Assembly: GCA_019137255.1 (NCBI GenBank) | Contig: WPDH01000070.1 | Location: 32,983-96,982, forward strand | DNA length: 64,000 bases | DNA from: Corinectria fuckeliana | Taxonomy: Eukaryota > Ascomycota > Sordariomycetes > Hypocreales > Nectriaceae | Direction of reading: 5' to 3' | Shown: positions 12,301 to 23,221 of the stretch, one piece after another | Layout: every line of letters begins with the position of its first letter | Position numbering within the stretch: position 1 is the first letter of the stretch | Made by a program: the position numbers and the translations under genes | Notes under the pieces: generated by a model | Databases searched by the model: none | What the model was told of the DNA's origin: nothing | Seen by the model: the letters and a program-made list of their open reading frames with translations, nothing else

Positions 12301-13176
12301 TCCTGTTAGACTTGGAGTCGGGTTGGACTAGGCGAACATACCATATCCGTGGCCGTGGTGCTTGACCGCAATGCACAGCACCTTGAAGCAGTGCATGCGG
12401 ATTGCTGTAGCCTTGACGCGCTGCTCGCTCTCGAGTATCATGTAGACCGGCCGAGTAAGTAGCCCGATGAACGTGTCCCTCTCGCTGGTGGTGAGGAAGA
12501 TTTTGGAGAGCTTGAGCTTCAAGACCTTGCACATGATGTCGAGAGCAGCTTGGAGCTGGCTTGCCGAGTCCCACGCGGCCTCCTTGTCCTTGGCGGCTCC
12601 CTTCTTGGGCTTGCCGCGCCCACGACCTACGGGAGCCGCGGATGACTTTTCGGCCGCCTTGGTCTCGACAGCAGCAATGGTCCACTGCAACAGGAAGCCG
12701 TAGATTTCGAGGAGCTTCTTGTGGTGTGGCACCGAGTCCTGCTCGTCCGGGGTGTCGATGTCGGTGTGCACGGCGTCGGCCTCGGCGCTCAGGCCACTCA
12801 TGACCAGGTCAAAGACTTTGCTGAGGGCGTGGGTCGGGAGGTAGGCCGTGTATCTGTCGGGATCAAGTAGCTCAGAATCGCGTCCCATTGCAGTCGGAGG
12901 ATGAGGATCGGGAAAGGAAGGGTCAAGGGAAGTGGGGGCTAACTTGAGGAGGAACTGCAGCGAGTCCATGTTGGAGGCGCGCATGATGGCGTCGGGGTTG
13001 TCGGCCACGGCGTCGACGATGGGATTCAACACCGAGTTGACGAATGGGGCTGTGAGGGCTTCGGGGTCATTCTCGCAGTCAAAGAGGGCCGAGTCGGCCT
13101 CCGGCGTAGGGATCCCTGCCGGGTCCGACATGTAATGCTTGAGCGCATCGTTGATGTCGAAGTTGGTTGTGTCCAT
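9386..13176 (-). CDS. CND1: Condensin complex subunit 1 (non-SMC HEAT subunit)
   Basis: HEAT-repeat subunit of condensin that compacts mitotic chromosomes (Ycs4/Cnd1/CAP-D2 family). Exons on the minus strand are 13176-12342, 12297-12032, 11986-9602 and 9556-9386. All three introns are 44-45 bp and phases close to 1218 aa, matching the usual size. Landmarks: N-terminus MDTTNFDINDALKHYM, IIQNLTYFEHLSEPMAEFLH after intron 1, VAHLSRQDERSENHKSQ and FFDVLEERFLDINPYCR in the middle, and a HEAT-rich C-terminal half (ERSPDATVRSNAVIALGDMA). The end reads GLLQHKNEEITKL. The first splice uses the second of two nearby AG acceptors, since only that keeps frame. Divergent from CDC7. Confidence 0.95.
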
Positions 13177-13868
13177 GGCGGACAGCTGAGTTGCGCCGCG
13201 ATGAAGAAGGGTGAATGAAGAAGGGTAAATGAAGTTGTGGAAGGGAAGTGGGAGGGGACAAGGATGGAATTAATAGCGTGTCATCTGGAGACTGGCGGTA
13301 GAGTAGGTCGTGTTGCGGGTTGCGGGGTTGAATGTACGCAGCGCACAGCGCTCTTCGGCTGTATATCCTCTTCGTCTTCGTCTTCGTCTTCGTCTGCCTT
13401 GCGTCGTCACGCGTCGCTCTCGTCGCGTTGAGTGGTGATGATGCGGATGCTAGATGCAAGCGACACAACATTTGCGTGGGCGGTGATGACAGTCAAGGTC
13501 CCTCAGCAACGAATTGTTTTTGTTTTGTTCGACGCGCCGCCGCTTCTTCCCCGCCATTGCCCGGGCCACTGGAACCCGCTCAACCACTAAAACTCAGCGC
13601 GACCTGCACCGGCGAACCCCTGCAACGCAGCCACACCTTGAAGCCCCTCCACTGAACCATCCTGCAAACTCTCCCTCGAGCACCCGATCCGAGTTCTGTT
13701 CTTGCTTGATCCTTGCTGCCATTGCGTCGTCTGCGTCACCTCTGCCCCCAATTGTGTTTGCAACGAATCGGGGATTTTCCATGCGAAAAGGGCTGTCCAG
13801 GAATCCAGTTTGTGGGACGAGGAGCTAAGGCGAGACACGCGAGACGAAACAATCGAAACGACCCCACG
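13177..13868. promoter_or_regulatory. Divergent CND1 / CDC7 promoter with an MCB-type box
   Basis: 692 bp separate two genes transcribed away from each other. It contains ACGCGT at 13409-13414, the MluI cell-cycle box recognised by MBF in yeasts, and a (TTCGTC)n simple repeat at about 13371-13395. Both flanking genes act in S phase or mitosis, so a shared cell-cycle control site is plausible, but this is inferred. Confidence 0.5.
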
Positions 13869-15370
13869 ATGGCGGCGGCACTTTACCAGGTCGCGGAGCA
13901 CTTTGATATCCATGAGGATGCGAGGACCGAGGATGCAGAGATGATGGCGGAGGAGGAGCGCACCGAGGAGGCTGTCCCGCCCACAGAAGAAGCCGAGCAA
14001 CAATACTACCATCAACACCAACAACCCTTTGAGGACGAGGACGAGGAAGAGGAGGAAGAGATGGCCGAGGAGAGCTCCGAGGACGAGGCTGTCGATCGAA
14101 GCGTCCAGCTTGACATGGAAAAGCTGCAAAGCGACTTTCCCGGCTTTCGCAACAAGTACCGCCTGATAAAGCGCATTGGCGAAGGTAAATACTGTTTGCC
14201 TGTCTCGCTCCGACGCGACTGACTGACGTGTCAGGCACCTTCTCGACTGTCTACAAGGCCGAGGACGTCATGTACGACCACTTTGACAACAGCTGGGACT
14301 TTGAGGACGACTCATCCAAGTGGACGCCGCCGCCGCTCAAGCGAAACACGAGCAACTCGTCTCACCGGTCTCCCCGTCGCAAGGCCCGCTACGTCGCCAT
14401 CAAGAAGATCTACGTCACCTCCAGTCCCTCTCGCATCCTCAACGAGCTCGAGCTCCTCCACGACCTACGCCAGTGCCCTTCCGTCTGCCCGCTGATCACG
14501 GCGTTCCGCCATACCGACCAGGTCGTGGCCATCCTGCCGTACTTTCGCCACGGCGACTTCCGCGCTTACTTCCGGGACATGACGGTCCCCGACATCGCCA
14601 TCTACCTGCGCTCGCTCTTCACTGCGCTCAAGAGCGTCCACGACCACAAGATCCTCCACCGAGACATCAAGCCCACCAACTTTCTATACGATCCGGCCAC
14701 CCAGCGCGGCGTCCTAGTCGACTTTGGCCTCGCCGAGAGGGAGGGCTCCGACTGTAAGCCCTGTCTCTGCCACGAAACGCGAGAACTCCGCAAGCATCGT
14801 CAGGCCAATTCGGTCTGGGCGCAAAACTCGTCCAACCCGCAGCCCGGGTATCCGAAATCCGACACTCGCTCCTCGCGCCGTGCGAACCGCGCCGGCACGA
14901 GAGGCTTCCGAGCCCCCGAGGTTCTTTTCAAGTGCACCGAACAGACGACGTCCATTGACATTTGGTCTGCCGGCGTCATCCTCCTCACCATCATGTCCAA
15001 GCGATTCCCCTTCTTCAACTCGGCCGACGACGTCGAGGCCATGATTGAAATCGCCACCATCTTTGGGTCCAAGCGCATGAAGGCCGCTGGGCTGCTGCAC
15101 GGGTGTGCCTTTGAGACAAGCATCCCCACCGTGGGGCAGCAAGGGTTTAGCATGGAGAAGATTATTCTCTGGAGCACATGCCGGACCGACGACAAGCCCT
15201 TGACCCCCGACGAGAAGCTGGCAGTCAGGTTCCTCGAGCGTTGCATGGAGCTGGACCCTAGCAGGAGAATCACTGCCGAGCAAGCGCTAGAGCACGAGTT
15301 TCTCCGAGTCGAACCTCCCGCAAGCCAGGAGCTGGGAGACGAAGACGAGATGGACATGCTGCATGCCTGA
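13869..15370 (+). CDS. CDC7: DBF4-dependent serine/threonine kinase CDC7
   Basis: Kinase that fires replication origins by phosphorylating the MCM helicase. Exons 13869-14184 and 14235-15370 (50-bp intron with GACTGAC branch site) give 483 aa. The start at 13869 (MAAALYQVAEHFDIHED) is preferred to an upstream in-frame ATG at 13713 because it begins the protein-like sequence. A very acidic N-terminus (EDEDEEEEEEMAEE) precedes the kinase. The glycine loop RIGEG/TFSTVYK is split by the intron. The VAIKK lysine, HRDIKPTNFLY catalytic loop, DFGLAE and GTRGFRAPEVLFKC activation segment are all present. The short insert after DFGLAE is normal for Cdc7. Converges on RPL28. Confidence 0.94.
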
Positions 15371-15772
15371 GTGATTTGTATCGACACCGTGTTTAGTCAA
15401 AGACGCGTGTCTCCTGTACAACAGAACATGATCAAGAGGCGTTTGGGTTCCGAGTAGAATGATTAGGAGGTTGGCATGTTCAAGCATAAGAACCTAGATA
15501 GATGACCTATTATCGTCAATCGTTGCATCATGCATTCGTCCCTAGACAAAACTCCCTCGTTTGCCTTCATCGGGGACAGACATGGTCATGGGCGAAAATC
15601 GATTTTATTTCGTTAAACTCCGTTCCAGAGTCCCTGATTGCAATGCTCGAAGCCGACCAACCCAGGTCCCCCCCATCTCCCTGACTCGGCGTCCAGGGGC
15701 CCAGGACCATTTTCATCCATGAAAACCCGGTTCCCAAATCCACATGCCCGACTCCGGCTAGCACAGGTTTAT
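15371..15772. other. Intergenic between convergent CDC7 and RPL28
   Basis: 402 bp of 3' flanks. No coding or structural feature recognised. Confidence 0.5.
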
Positions 15773-16520
15773 TTATGCGACAAGTTCAACAACGCCACCA
15801 GCCTCGGTGATCTTCTTCTCCGCCAGACGGCTCACCCATCGTGCGCGGACGACCAGAGGGATTTCGGGGAGACGGCCCTTGCCGAGGACCTTGGAGTAGC
15901 CGAGGGGGAGGAGGTCGAGGACGGGGACGGTGTCCTTCTTCTCGCCGGAAACGTAGGCATCGCGGGTCTCGACGGGGACGAGAGACCAGAGCTATCGAAG
16001 TTAGTGACCGTTGGTTGAAACCGCCGTCTCGTTCTCTGATTAAGTGCACTTCCTCGCACCCAACTACGAAAACAAACTCGAAATCGGGGATATGTACCTT
16101 GTCGAGGTTGATGATGGGCTTCCAGAAGTTGTTCTGTTGCTTGTGGAAGAATCGCATACCGACCTTTCCGAAGTAACCGGGATGGTACTATTCAAAGGGT
16201 CAGCCATTTCGTCCTGCCGATTTGTTTCGTCGATTTCGGGTCGTCGAACCTTGTCCATGTTGGTACGGTGGTGGTGTTGACCACCGGCCAGACCACGACC
16301 ACCGGGATGCTTGCGGTGCTTTCCGACACGTCCCTTACCGGCGGAGACGTGGCCGCGGCTGTGAAAAGAGCAAAGTCAGTCCATGTTGCCTCGACTTCTA
16401 GATTGTTCGACGAGCGGCTCGAGTGCTCAATGGCGACACGGAGCCTGTTCTCCAGCAGAGAGCTCGTCGGGAAGATGGGAGCACGTACTGCTTGCGGGTC
16501 TTTGACGTTCGGGTAGGCAT
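15773..16520 (-). CDS. RPL28: 60S ribosomal protein L28 (uL15, L27a)
   Basis: Component of the large cytosolic ribosomal subunit. Exons on the minus strand are 16520-16489, 16358-16250, 16187-16098 and 15991-15773, giving 149 aa, the same as yeast. Introns are 130, 62 and 106 bp. The sequence begins MPTRTSKTRKHRGHVSAGKG, continues HRKHPGGRGLAGGQHHHR and MDKYHPGYFGKVGMRFFHK, and ends AGGVVELVA. The second intron has a weak GTTCGA donor, yet both flanking exons join perfectly (NMDK/YHPGY). Larger introns than its neighbours are usual for fungal ribosomal protein genes. The telomere-box motif in its promoter is noted separately. Confidence 0.97.
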
Positions 16521-16857
16521 GGCGACGGCTGTGGTGTTGTCGCTTTTCCGGTGTTCAGGACGAAGACTGGAAGTGGGTGGTGATGTTTTTGCGACGGGCC
16601 TTCCAATGGCTAGCGGAAATTTGTTAGGCGAGAGGGCAGGGCAACCCTAAACCTGCGAAATGGCAATTGGCAGTTGGTGGGTGTGGATGTGGATGGAGGG
16701 CCTGTGCGTGACGTGTCAGGTGACTACGCGGCATGGGCGCGGTGAAGTTCGGTGTGGCCCACCAATGATTGGGGGCTGCACCGCGAACAAGAACACGGCA
16801 ACGTGACGCGATAACTTGTGCCAACGATCAGCTTGTGGAAGCAGAAGTAACGCGGAG
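16521..16857. promoter_or_regulatory. Divergent RPL28 / CHL1 promoter with an AACCCTAA box
   Basis: 337 bp between divergent starts. AACCCTAA at 16643-16650 reads TTAGGGTT in the RPL28 direction, 123 bp upstream of its ATG. This is the Tbf1/Rap1-type motif commonly found in ribosomal protein promoters of ascomycetes. The role is inferred from motif and position. Confidence 0.5.
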
Positions 16858-19693
16858 ATGACGGCCGAGTCTGTGGATGAAGCGGCTCGCCAACTGGAGA
16901 AGCTGGACTTCCATCATCCATACACGCCCTACGATGTCCAGGAACAGTTTATGAAGACCGTCTTTGACGTGCTTGAAGCTGGAAATGGCCAAGTTGGTAT
17001 CCTCGAGAGTCCTACAGGCACGGTAAGTCTATTTTTTTATTTTTTTTTGAGGTTGGGACGATACTTGAGGTGTTCATTCACCATCGTTGAAACAGCTGGA
17101 CTTGTGGATGGGTTGGCTTAAACAATTTCTGACCTCTACTCGTGCTGATTGCATTCGACTAAAACATCAACAGGGTAAATCGCTTTCACTCATATGTGCA
17201 TCTCTAACATGGCTGCGACATCACAAGTCCAACAAATTTGAAGCCTCACTCCAGGCCTCTGCTGAAGCTTACAAGGACGAGCCATCCTGGATGGTCGAGC
17301 AGCTCCTCCGCCGCAAGCGAGAAGACCTCGTCCAACGGTGGGAAGATCGAGAGAAACGACTTGAAACACTCAGAATCAAAGAGAAAGCTCTCGAAGAGCG
17401 TGGCCGCAAGCGCCGGCGCATTGAAGAGACAGTACTGAGCGGCTCTCGTGTAATCGATGAAGATGCTGAGTGGCTGCTCGATGACGTTGATGACCGCGAC
17501 TCCGGCCCTCAGGATGCCCTGTCTGGCCTGAGTAAAGAGTCGCGAGACGTTCTAGCAAGCATCGGCTTGGGTGGCCCCAGAACCCAGGACCAAGACGAAG
17601 ACCTCCCCGAGGAAGAAATCAAGGTGCGATTTCTGGGCCGACCGCAAAGGGCCAAAACAGTAACATCAGTAGATTTATTACACTTCAAGAACACATTCCC
17701 AGCTATCCCAGTTCATCACCGAACTCCGTCGTCCCACGTTTCCTCCGTCGTTGCCTCCATCCCTTGCCAAGGACAACCAGTCGAAGGCAGAAGCCGTGAA
17801 GCTACTGCCCCTCTCGTCCCGCCAAAGGCTTTGCATCAATCCTTCAGTCTCCCGACTCGGATCCGTCCAGGCTATCAACGACCGCTGTTCCGAGCTTCAA
17901 CAATCGAAATCGGACAAGAAGTGTTCGTTCCTTCCCAAGGAAGAGCTTCTTTCGCAGACTCACCAGTTCCGCGACACTGCCCTTGCCACACTTCCCGACA
18001 TTGAAGACCTCCACAAGCTCGGCAAGTCTCTCGCCGTCTGCCCTTATTATGCATCCCGAACTGCCTTGCCGGGCGCCGAGATTATCACGCTCCCGTATCC
18101 ACTCCTGCTACAGAGAAGCGCGCGAGACGCACTCGGGATAAAGCTGGAAGGCAGCATTGTCATCATCGATGAAGCACATAACATTATGGATGCGGTAGCA
18201 AACGTGCATGCGGCGGAGATACGAATGAGCGACCTGAAAAGAGGGCGAGGCATGCTGGGAATCTACGTCAGGAAGTTTGGCAAGAAACTAAAGGGCGTGA
18301 ATCGGGTCAACGTTGGACGAGTCGGTAGAGTCATTGAGGGACTCAGCGAGTGGATGGAAGGGGCTCTCAAGTTCAAGGCAAGTTGGCAACTTTTTGCTTG
18401 GGAAATGGCTAACGTTATGGGCAGCGAGAAAATGGCATCGTGGATGCAAACGACCTCACGAGACCAAAAGGTATTGATCAGATCAACATGTTCGAACTGA
18501 TCCAGTACATCCAAGAGTCGAAGCTGGCGTACAAGATTGAGAGCTACGTATCCCACGTCGAAAACGGGGATGCAATGGACAAGACGTCACCAAAGTCGAG
18601 TAGCCCCGTCCTTCACACGTTGGTGGCTTTTCTCATTGCCTTTACCAACCTTAGCTCTGAGGGACGGATATTCTACGAAAAGATCAAAGATCCTACGCCA
18701 GACATTAAGCTGTCGTACCTACTTCTGTCACCAACGCATGCCTTCTCCTCCATTGCATCAAGTGCGAGAGCGGTGATCCTCGCAGGCGGAACGATGGCGC
18801 CCTTTGACGACTTTAAAGATCATTTGTTTCCATCGTTGGGGACCGACAAGGTGACAACGTTGAGCTGTGGACACGTCATTCCACCGGAAAACCTCTGTGT
18901 TTGGACGCTGGCAACGTCTCGACCGGGGATGGCACCATTTGAATTCAGCTACCAGCGTCGCGGTGATTCCGAGATGATAGCGCAGCTGGGCCTAGCAATC
19001 TTGAACCTATGTTCGCTCGTCCCCGACGGCGTCGTGGTCTTCTTTCCAAGCTATGGCTACCTGGACGAGGTAGTTGCGGCATGGCAGCAAAAACACGGCC
19101 CGAATGGACAGTCAATATGGGATCGGCTGGGGTCCAGGAAAGCACTGTTCAAGGAGACAAGAGGCGGGTCCAGCGACGAAGTCCTCCAGGAGTACTCCCA
19201 GGCTATCCTAGGCGAGTCGAGCACAGGCAAGGGTGCCCTCCTGCTCAGCGTGATCGGTGGGAAGATGTCAGAAGGCATCAACTTCTCGGATCGGTTAGGG
19301 CGGTGCGTCATTGTCATCGGACTCCCATATCCGAACATTGCGTCGCCGGACTGGAAAGCCAAGCTCGAGTACATCGAGACGACGACGCTGAGCAACTTGA
19401 CGGCACAGGGTGTGGCGAGGGAGGGTGCAACGGCTCGGGCCAAGCAGGCGGCCCGGGACTTTTACGAAAATGCGTGCATGCGAGCCGTGAACCAGAGCAT
19501 CGGTCGCGCGATCCGGCACCAGGGGGACTATGCGGCGATTGTGCTCGTGGATCGGAGGTACGGGACGGAGAAGATCCGCAGCAAGCTTCCGGGTTGGATC
19601 CGAGGTGGTCTGGTTGGAGACAGCCACGAGAAGGGGCTTGGAGGGTTGATGGGAGCGGTCGGAGGTTTCTTCCGAGGGAAGAAGACGAAATAG
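16858..19693 (+). CDS. CHL1: ATP-dependent DNA helicase CHL1 (DDX11/XPD family)
   Basis: Iron-sulfur helicase needed for sister-chromatid cohesion. Exons 16858-17022, 17174-17623, 17673-18377 and 18425-19693 give 862 aa, the usual length. The Walker A motif SPTGTGKS (about residues 51-58) is split by the first intron (151 bp). Exon 3 begins IYYTSRTHSQLSQF, a hallmark of the XPD family. Cysteines around LCINPSV, DRCSEL, KKCSFL and VCPYY can ligate the 4Fe-4S cluster. The DEAHN box lies at 371-375. Motifs near the C-terminus include SEGINFSDRLGRCVIV and NQSIGRAIRH. The third intron (18378-18424, 47 bp) has a GC donor (gcaagt) and a CTAAC branch site. The frame only closes with these splices. 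Confidence 0.94.
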
Positions 19694-20295
19694 ACGGATG
19701 ACCGGTCATTTGTTGCAGTCGGGACATTGTCTATGGGATCCCACGAATTCCCCTTTGGTGGAATTGCCTCATTCGCGGCCTACGGTTGACTGATATTCGA
19801 GACCCTTGAACGCAGCGGCCCCAGAGGCGAACCGGGAAGCAGCTCGACACGGAGAGACCAAAACGGGGGTTCCGCAGCAAAGAAGCACGCGAAGAACATT
19901 CGGCCAGCTGCAGGATTCCGAGCCTAGTCAATGAGCGGACGGCGGTCGATCCGAATGGTCTCAGGGCCCACGCGACGTTGCAACGCATTTGGCAGTTCAT
20001 TCCAGTCACCAAACCGGTCAAGGATACTTGCATCTAGCGCTAGAGTGTCACCAACATGTCTGATTGGCTGGCGTCATGCCCTACGAGCGCCGATGACAAG
20101 GTTTATGCCGCAGCTAAGCACACACCCGCCGAGTCGTGACTCTCCAAACCCGAGTCTATTACAGGATTTTTCAAGGGCCGGAGGGGGAATTACTCAACTT
20201 CCATGTACCATGACAGGATTCTGCGCTTGTGTTCAAGTCCCAAGGTCGTGACATTTGGGTGAGAGGACGGAATCCAAGCCAAACAACACATCAAG
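19694..20295. other. Intergenic upstream of the NCS1 permease
   Basis: 602 bp between two plus-strand genes. No TATA box, GATA-factor site or open frame of interest was recognised. Confidence 0.5.
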
Positions 20296-21962
20296 ATGGC
20301 ACCGGTGGCGACTGACGCTGAGAAGGGCGTGCCCGCGAAGCGAGCTGTCCCAGACGTTGACCAAGATGACCAGAGCGACACCTTCAGCACCAAGGCATCG
20401 TCGATATTCCAAAAGGCCTTGCGCATGGGACGAGTCGAGGAGAAGGGAATCCAGCCTATTCCCGTCGAGGACCGCCAGATGACGCGGTTCTACAACATCT
20501 TCACAGTCTGGTTTTCCATCAACTCCAACATCCTCGGGTGAGCAACAGCACCGTCGTACGAGTGACGCAGATGAGATGTTTGCTTACACATGACGATGCA
20601 GCATCACCTTTGGCATGCTCGGGCCTCTTGCCTATGGCCTGAGTCTGAGGGACTCGGCTCTAGTTATCTTGTTCTTCTGCATGCTTACCACGATTGCACC
20701 CGCGTACCTCGCCACCCTGGGCCCCAAGACGGGCATGAGGCAGATGATTCAGGCTCGCTATAGCTTCGGGTATGACCACGCATGACGCCGTCCCTCGGTG
20801 TGCTAATTCTCAATAGCCGATACATTGTCTCTATTCCCGTGCTGCTCAACCTGGCTACTCTCACCGGCTTCATTGTCATCATCTACGTCGTCGGGGGTCA
20901 GTGTCTCTCAGCCGTCTCGGGCGGCAGCCTCACCCCCGATGTCGGCATCGTCATCATCGGCATCCTCTCGCTCTTTATCTCGTTTTGCGGCTTCAAAGTC
21001 TTGCACTACTATGAGAGCTACGCTTTTATCCCGGCCATCATTGCCATTGCCATCGCCGTGGGATGTGGTGGATCGCACCTCAAGAACCAGGCGACGCCCG
21101 CGGAGCCCGCCTCGGCGAGCATGGTGCTCAACTTTGGCATGATTATCGCCGGCTACATGATTCCGTGGGCTGCCATTGCCAGTGATCTCACCACGTATTT
21201 CGACCCCAAGGTTCCCTCGTGAGTTGCTTGCACCTGCTTCTCCTGGTAAACATGTCTGACAGTGATAGATGGCGGGTCTTTACCTACAGCTACTTTGGTC
21301 TCCTCACTCCCACGGTTCTGCTCATGGTTCTCGGTGCCGCCATTGCTGGTGCCCTCCCCAACGAGCCCGAATGGGAGAAGGTCTATGAACAGTCGAGCGT
21401 CGGCGGCATCCTCGCGGCAATGCTGTCCAGCGCCGGCGGCTTCGGCAAGTTTGTCGTCGTCGTCCTGTCGCTGACTCTGCTGGGCAACACGGGAGGCACC
21501 ATGTACGCCATTACTCTCAACTTCCAGACGCTCATCCCGGGACTCATCAAGGTTCCCCGCTACGCCTTTGCCATTGTCGTGACGGTCATCGTCATCCCGA
21601 CAGCGATTCGCGCCCAGCGGGACTTTTTCGCCAACCTCGAGAACTTCATCTCCCTGATCGCATACTGGTGCGCGTCCTTTATCGGCATCGTCATCACGGA
21701 GCACCTCCTCTTCCGACGCGGCAACTACGCCTCGTACGACCACGCCATCTGGAACGTGGCCTCGCACCTCCCCTGGGGCCTCGCCGCCATCACTGCAGGC
21801 GTCCTCTCCTTCGGGTTGGTTGTGCCCTGCATGGCGCAGGTGTGGTGGACGGGTCCCATAGCGAAGACGACGGGGGACATTGGATTCGAGGTCGCTTTCG
21901 TGCTGAGCGCGCTCTTATACGTGCCGCTGCGGCACCTGGAGAAGAAGGTCACTGGGAGGTGA
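20296..21962 (+). CDS. NCS1 purine-cytosine permease (FCY2/FCY21-like)
   Basis: Proton symporter of the nucleobase-cation-symport-1 family in the plasma membrane, expected to import cytosine, adenine, hypoxanthine or related bases. Exons 20296-20537, 20602-20769, 20817-21218 and 21269-21962 give 501 aa. Introns are 64, 47 and 50 bp, all in phase 2. A hydrophilic N-terminus ends in RMGRVEEKGIQPIPVEDR, which is typical of fungal FCY permeases. About twelve membrane segments follow, including FGMLGPLAYGLSLRDS, GPKTGMRQMIQARYSFG and YMIPWAAIASDLTTYF. Substrate cannot be read from the sequence. The closest group by motif is Fcy2-like rather than the uracil/allantoin Fur type. Confidence 0.9.
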
Positions 21963-22256
21963 TGGGGGAGGTGACGGCTTCAACGCGGCGTTGCCTCGAC
22001 CTTGGATGTTTTAACATTACTACATGAGCGTTTACGAGTCGACCGCCACGACGGGTTAGGGTCGAAACCACAAAAAAAATTGCAATACAAGATTTACGGC
22101 CGCAGGTTGATGGAGGTTATCCATGTAGTGAACGAGTTTGAGAGTCCATTGGTGGCCTGGCCAGATTAACTTTTAGCAACGCACAAAAAGCCACGAGCGC
22201 AGCTTTCTCTTTCTTTCGTATTTCAGCATCACCCGTGTGTTCCACAGTAGAGGACA

Positions 22257-22975
22257 ATGACAGCAACGATGCCAGCCATCACTTGGCTGCGGGAGACTGG
22301 ACGCAACCTCCGCCGCAAGCAATCCTTGGACCCCAGCCAACTTGACTATTGCCCGGCATGTGTCCGGGTCTCGAAGCTCTACGACACCGCAGGCGTCTCC
22401 GAGGAAGAACGTCTACGTCTCCGGGTCTGTTCGTACTTGTCCCTCGAGGGTCTACAGCCATGCTGACTGTTTCGCAGGAGGTGAAGGGCAACGCTGTCCG
22501 TGACTTCCGCGACGCCGTCCTCGACGTCATGGACGACTGGAAGGACCTCGTCGACTGGCTCGCGTACCGCCACATGGTGTCGTACTGGACGGGCCTCCTC
22601 CGCTGGCGCCAGTACAAGTACGACCCGCACGCCGCGGCGCCGGCCTTCCACGGCGCGCTGCCCAAGTCGCGGCTGCACCGGCTGCGGCAGCACGTCGAGG
22701 CGCGGGTGCTGCTGCTGCTGGCCGAGGACGAGGGCCTCTTCGGGCTGCAGTGCTCCGCGTTCCGCCAGGTGCAGCGCGAGCGGAGGGGCGTCTTCGCGGC
22801 GCGGCTGGAGGGGCTGCAGGCGCGGTGTAAGGCGGTTGCGGGGGACGAGCTGGTGCGGATGACCATGGGGGAGATTGTGGCCAGGAGGGGGATGCTGCGC
22901 GTGCAGAGGGAGTTTGACATTGACTTGGAGATTGAGACGAGGCATTACGAGGGGGATGTCAAGTTTGAGCAGTAA
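22257..22975 (+). CDS. Hypothetical protein with a CPAC motif
   Basis: Not recognised. Exons 22257-22424 and 22478-22975 (53-bp intron, gtctgt...cgcag) give 221 aa. Frame 1 ends and frame 2 begins exactly where splice signals sit, which supports a real gene. The N-terminal part has LDYCPACVRVSKLYDTAGVS, whose CPAC pair could bind metal or be redox-active. The rest is strongly charged and predicted helical, rich in Arg, Leu and Glu (FRQVQRERRGVFAARLEGLQ). It ends EIETRHYEGDVKFEQ. There is no signal peptide or membrane segment. An alternative ATG lies three codons in (22266). It follows the permease on the same strand by 294 bp. Confidence 0.65.
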
Positions 22976-23221
22976 TCCAAGGGAGATGCTTGGGTAAGGG
23001 GCATTGAGACGCCTTGTGTTGGTTGGACTGGGTGCACTGTGCTCTTCACAACCAGAGCACATTGAACCAAGTCTCTCTCAGGATCAAGACATGTGAATGC
23101 CATTCGTGGTTCCATTATAGCTACCTAGCTCTGAATGCTCTCTCGCCGTTCATTTAACCTAGGTCAGATCCCTGCCGTGCAATTTTCCCGATACCCGTTA
23201 CCATCGAAACCGCCGAATCGC

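Noticed and set aside
13713..13868. Upstream in-frame ATG extension of CDC7
   Set aside because: The added 52 residues are Arg/Cys-rich and unlike the acidic N-terminus that follows; the ATG at 13869 has better context.
16195..16258. Minus-strand reading of RPL28 intron 2 as coding (MDKVRRPEIDE...)
   Set aside because: It is the intron; the next exon restores the conserved YHPGYFGKVG.
20190..20260. Possible tRNA B-box (gtgttcaagtccc)
   Set aside because: No matching A-box or cloverleaf could be built around it.
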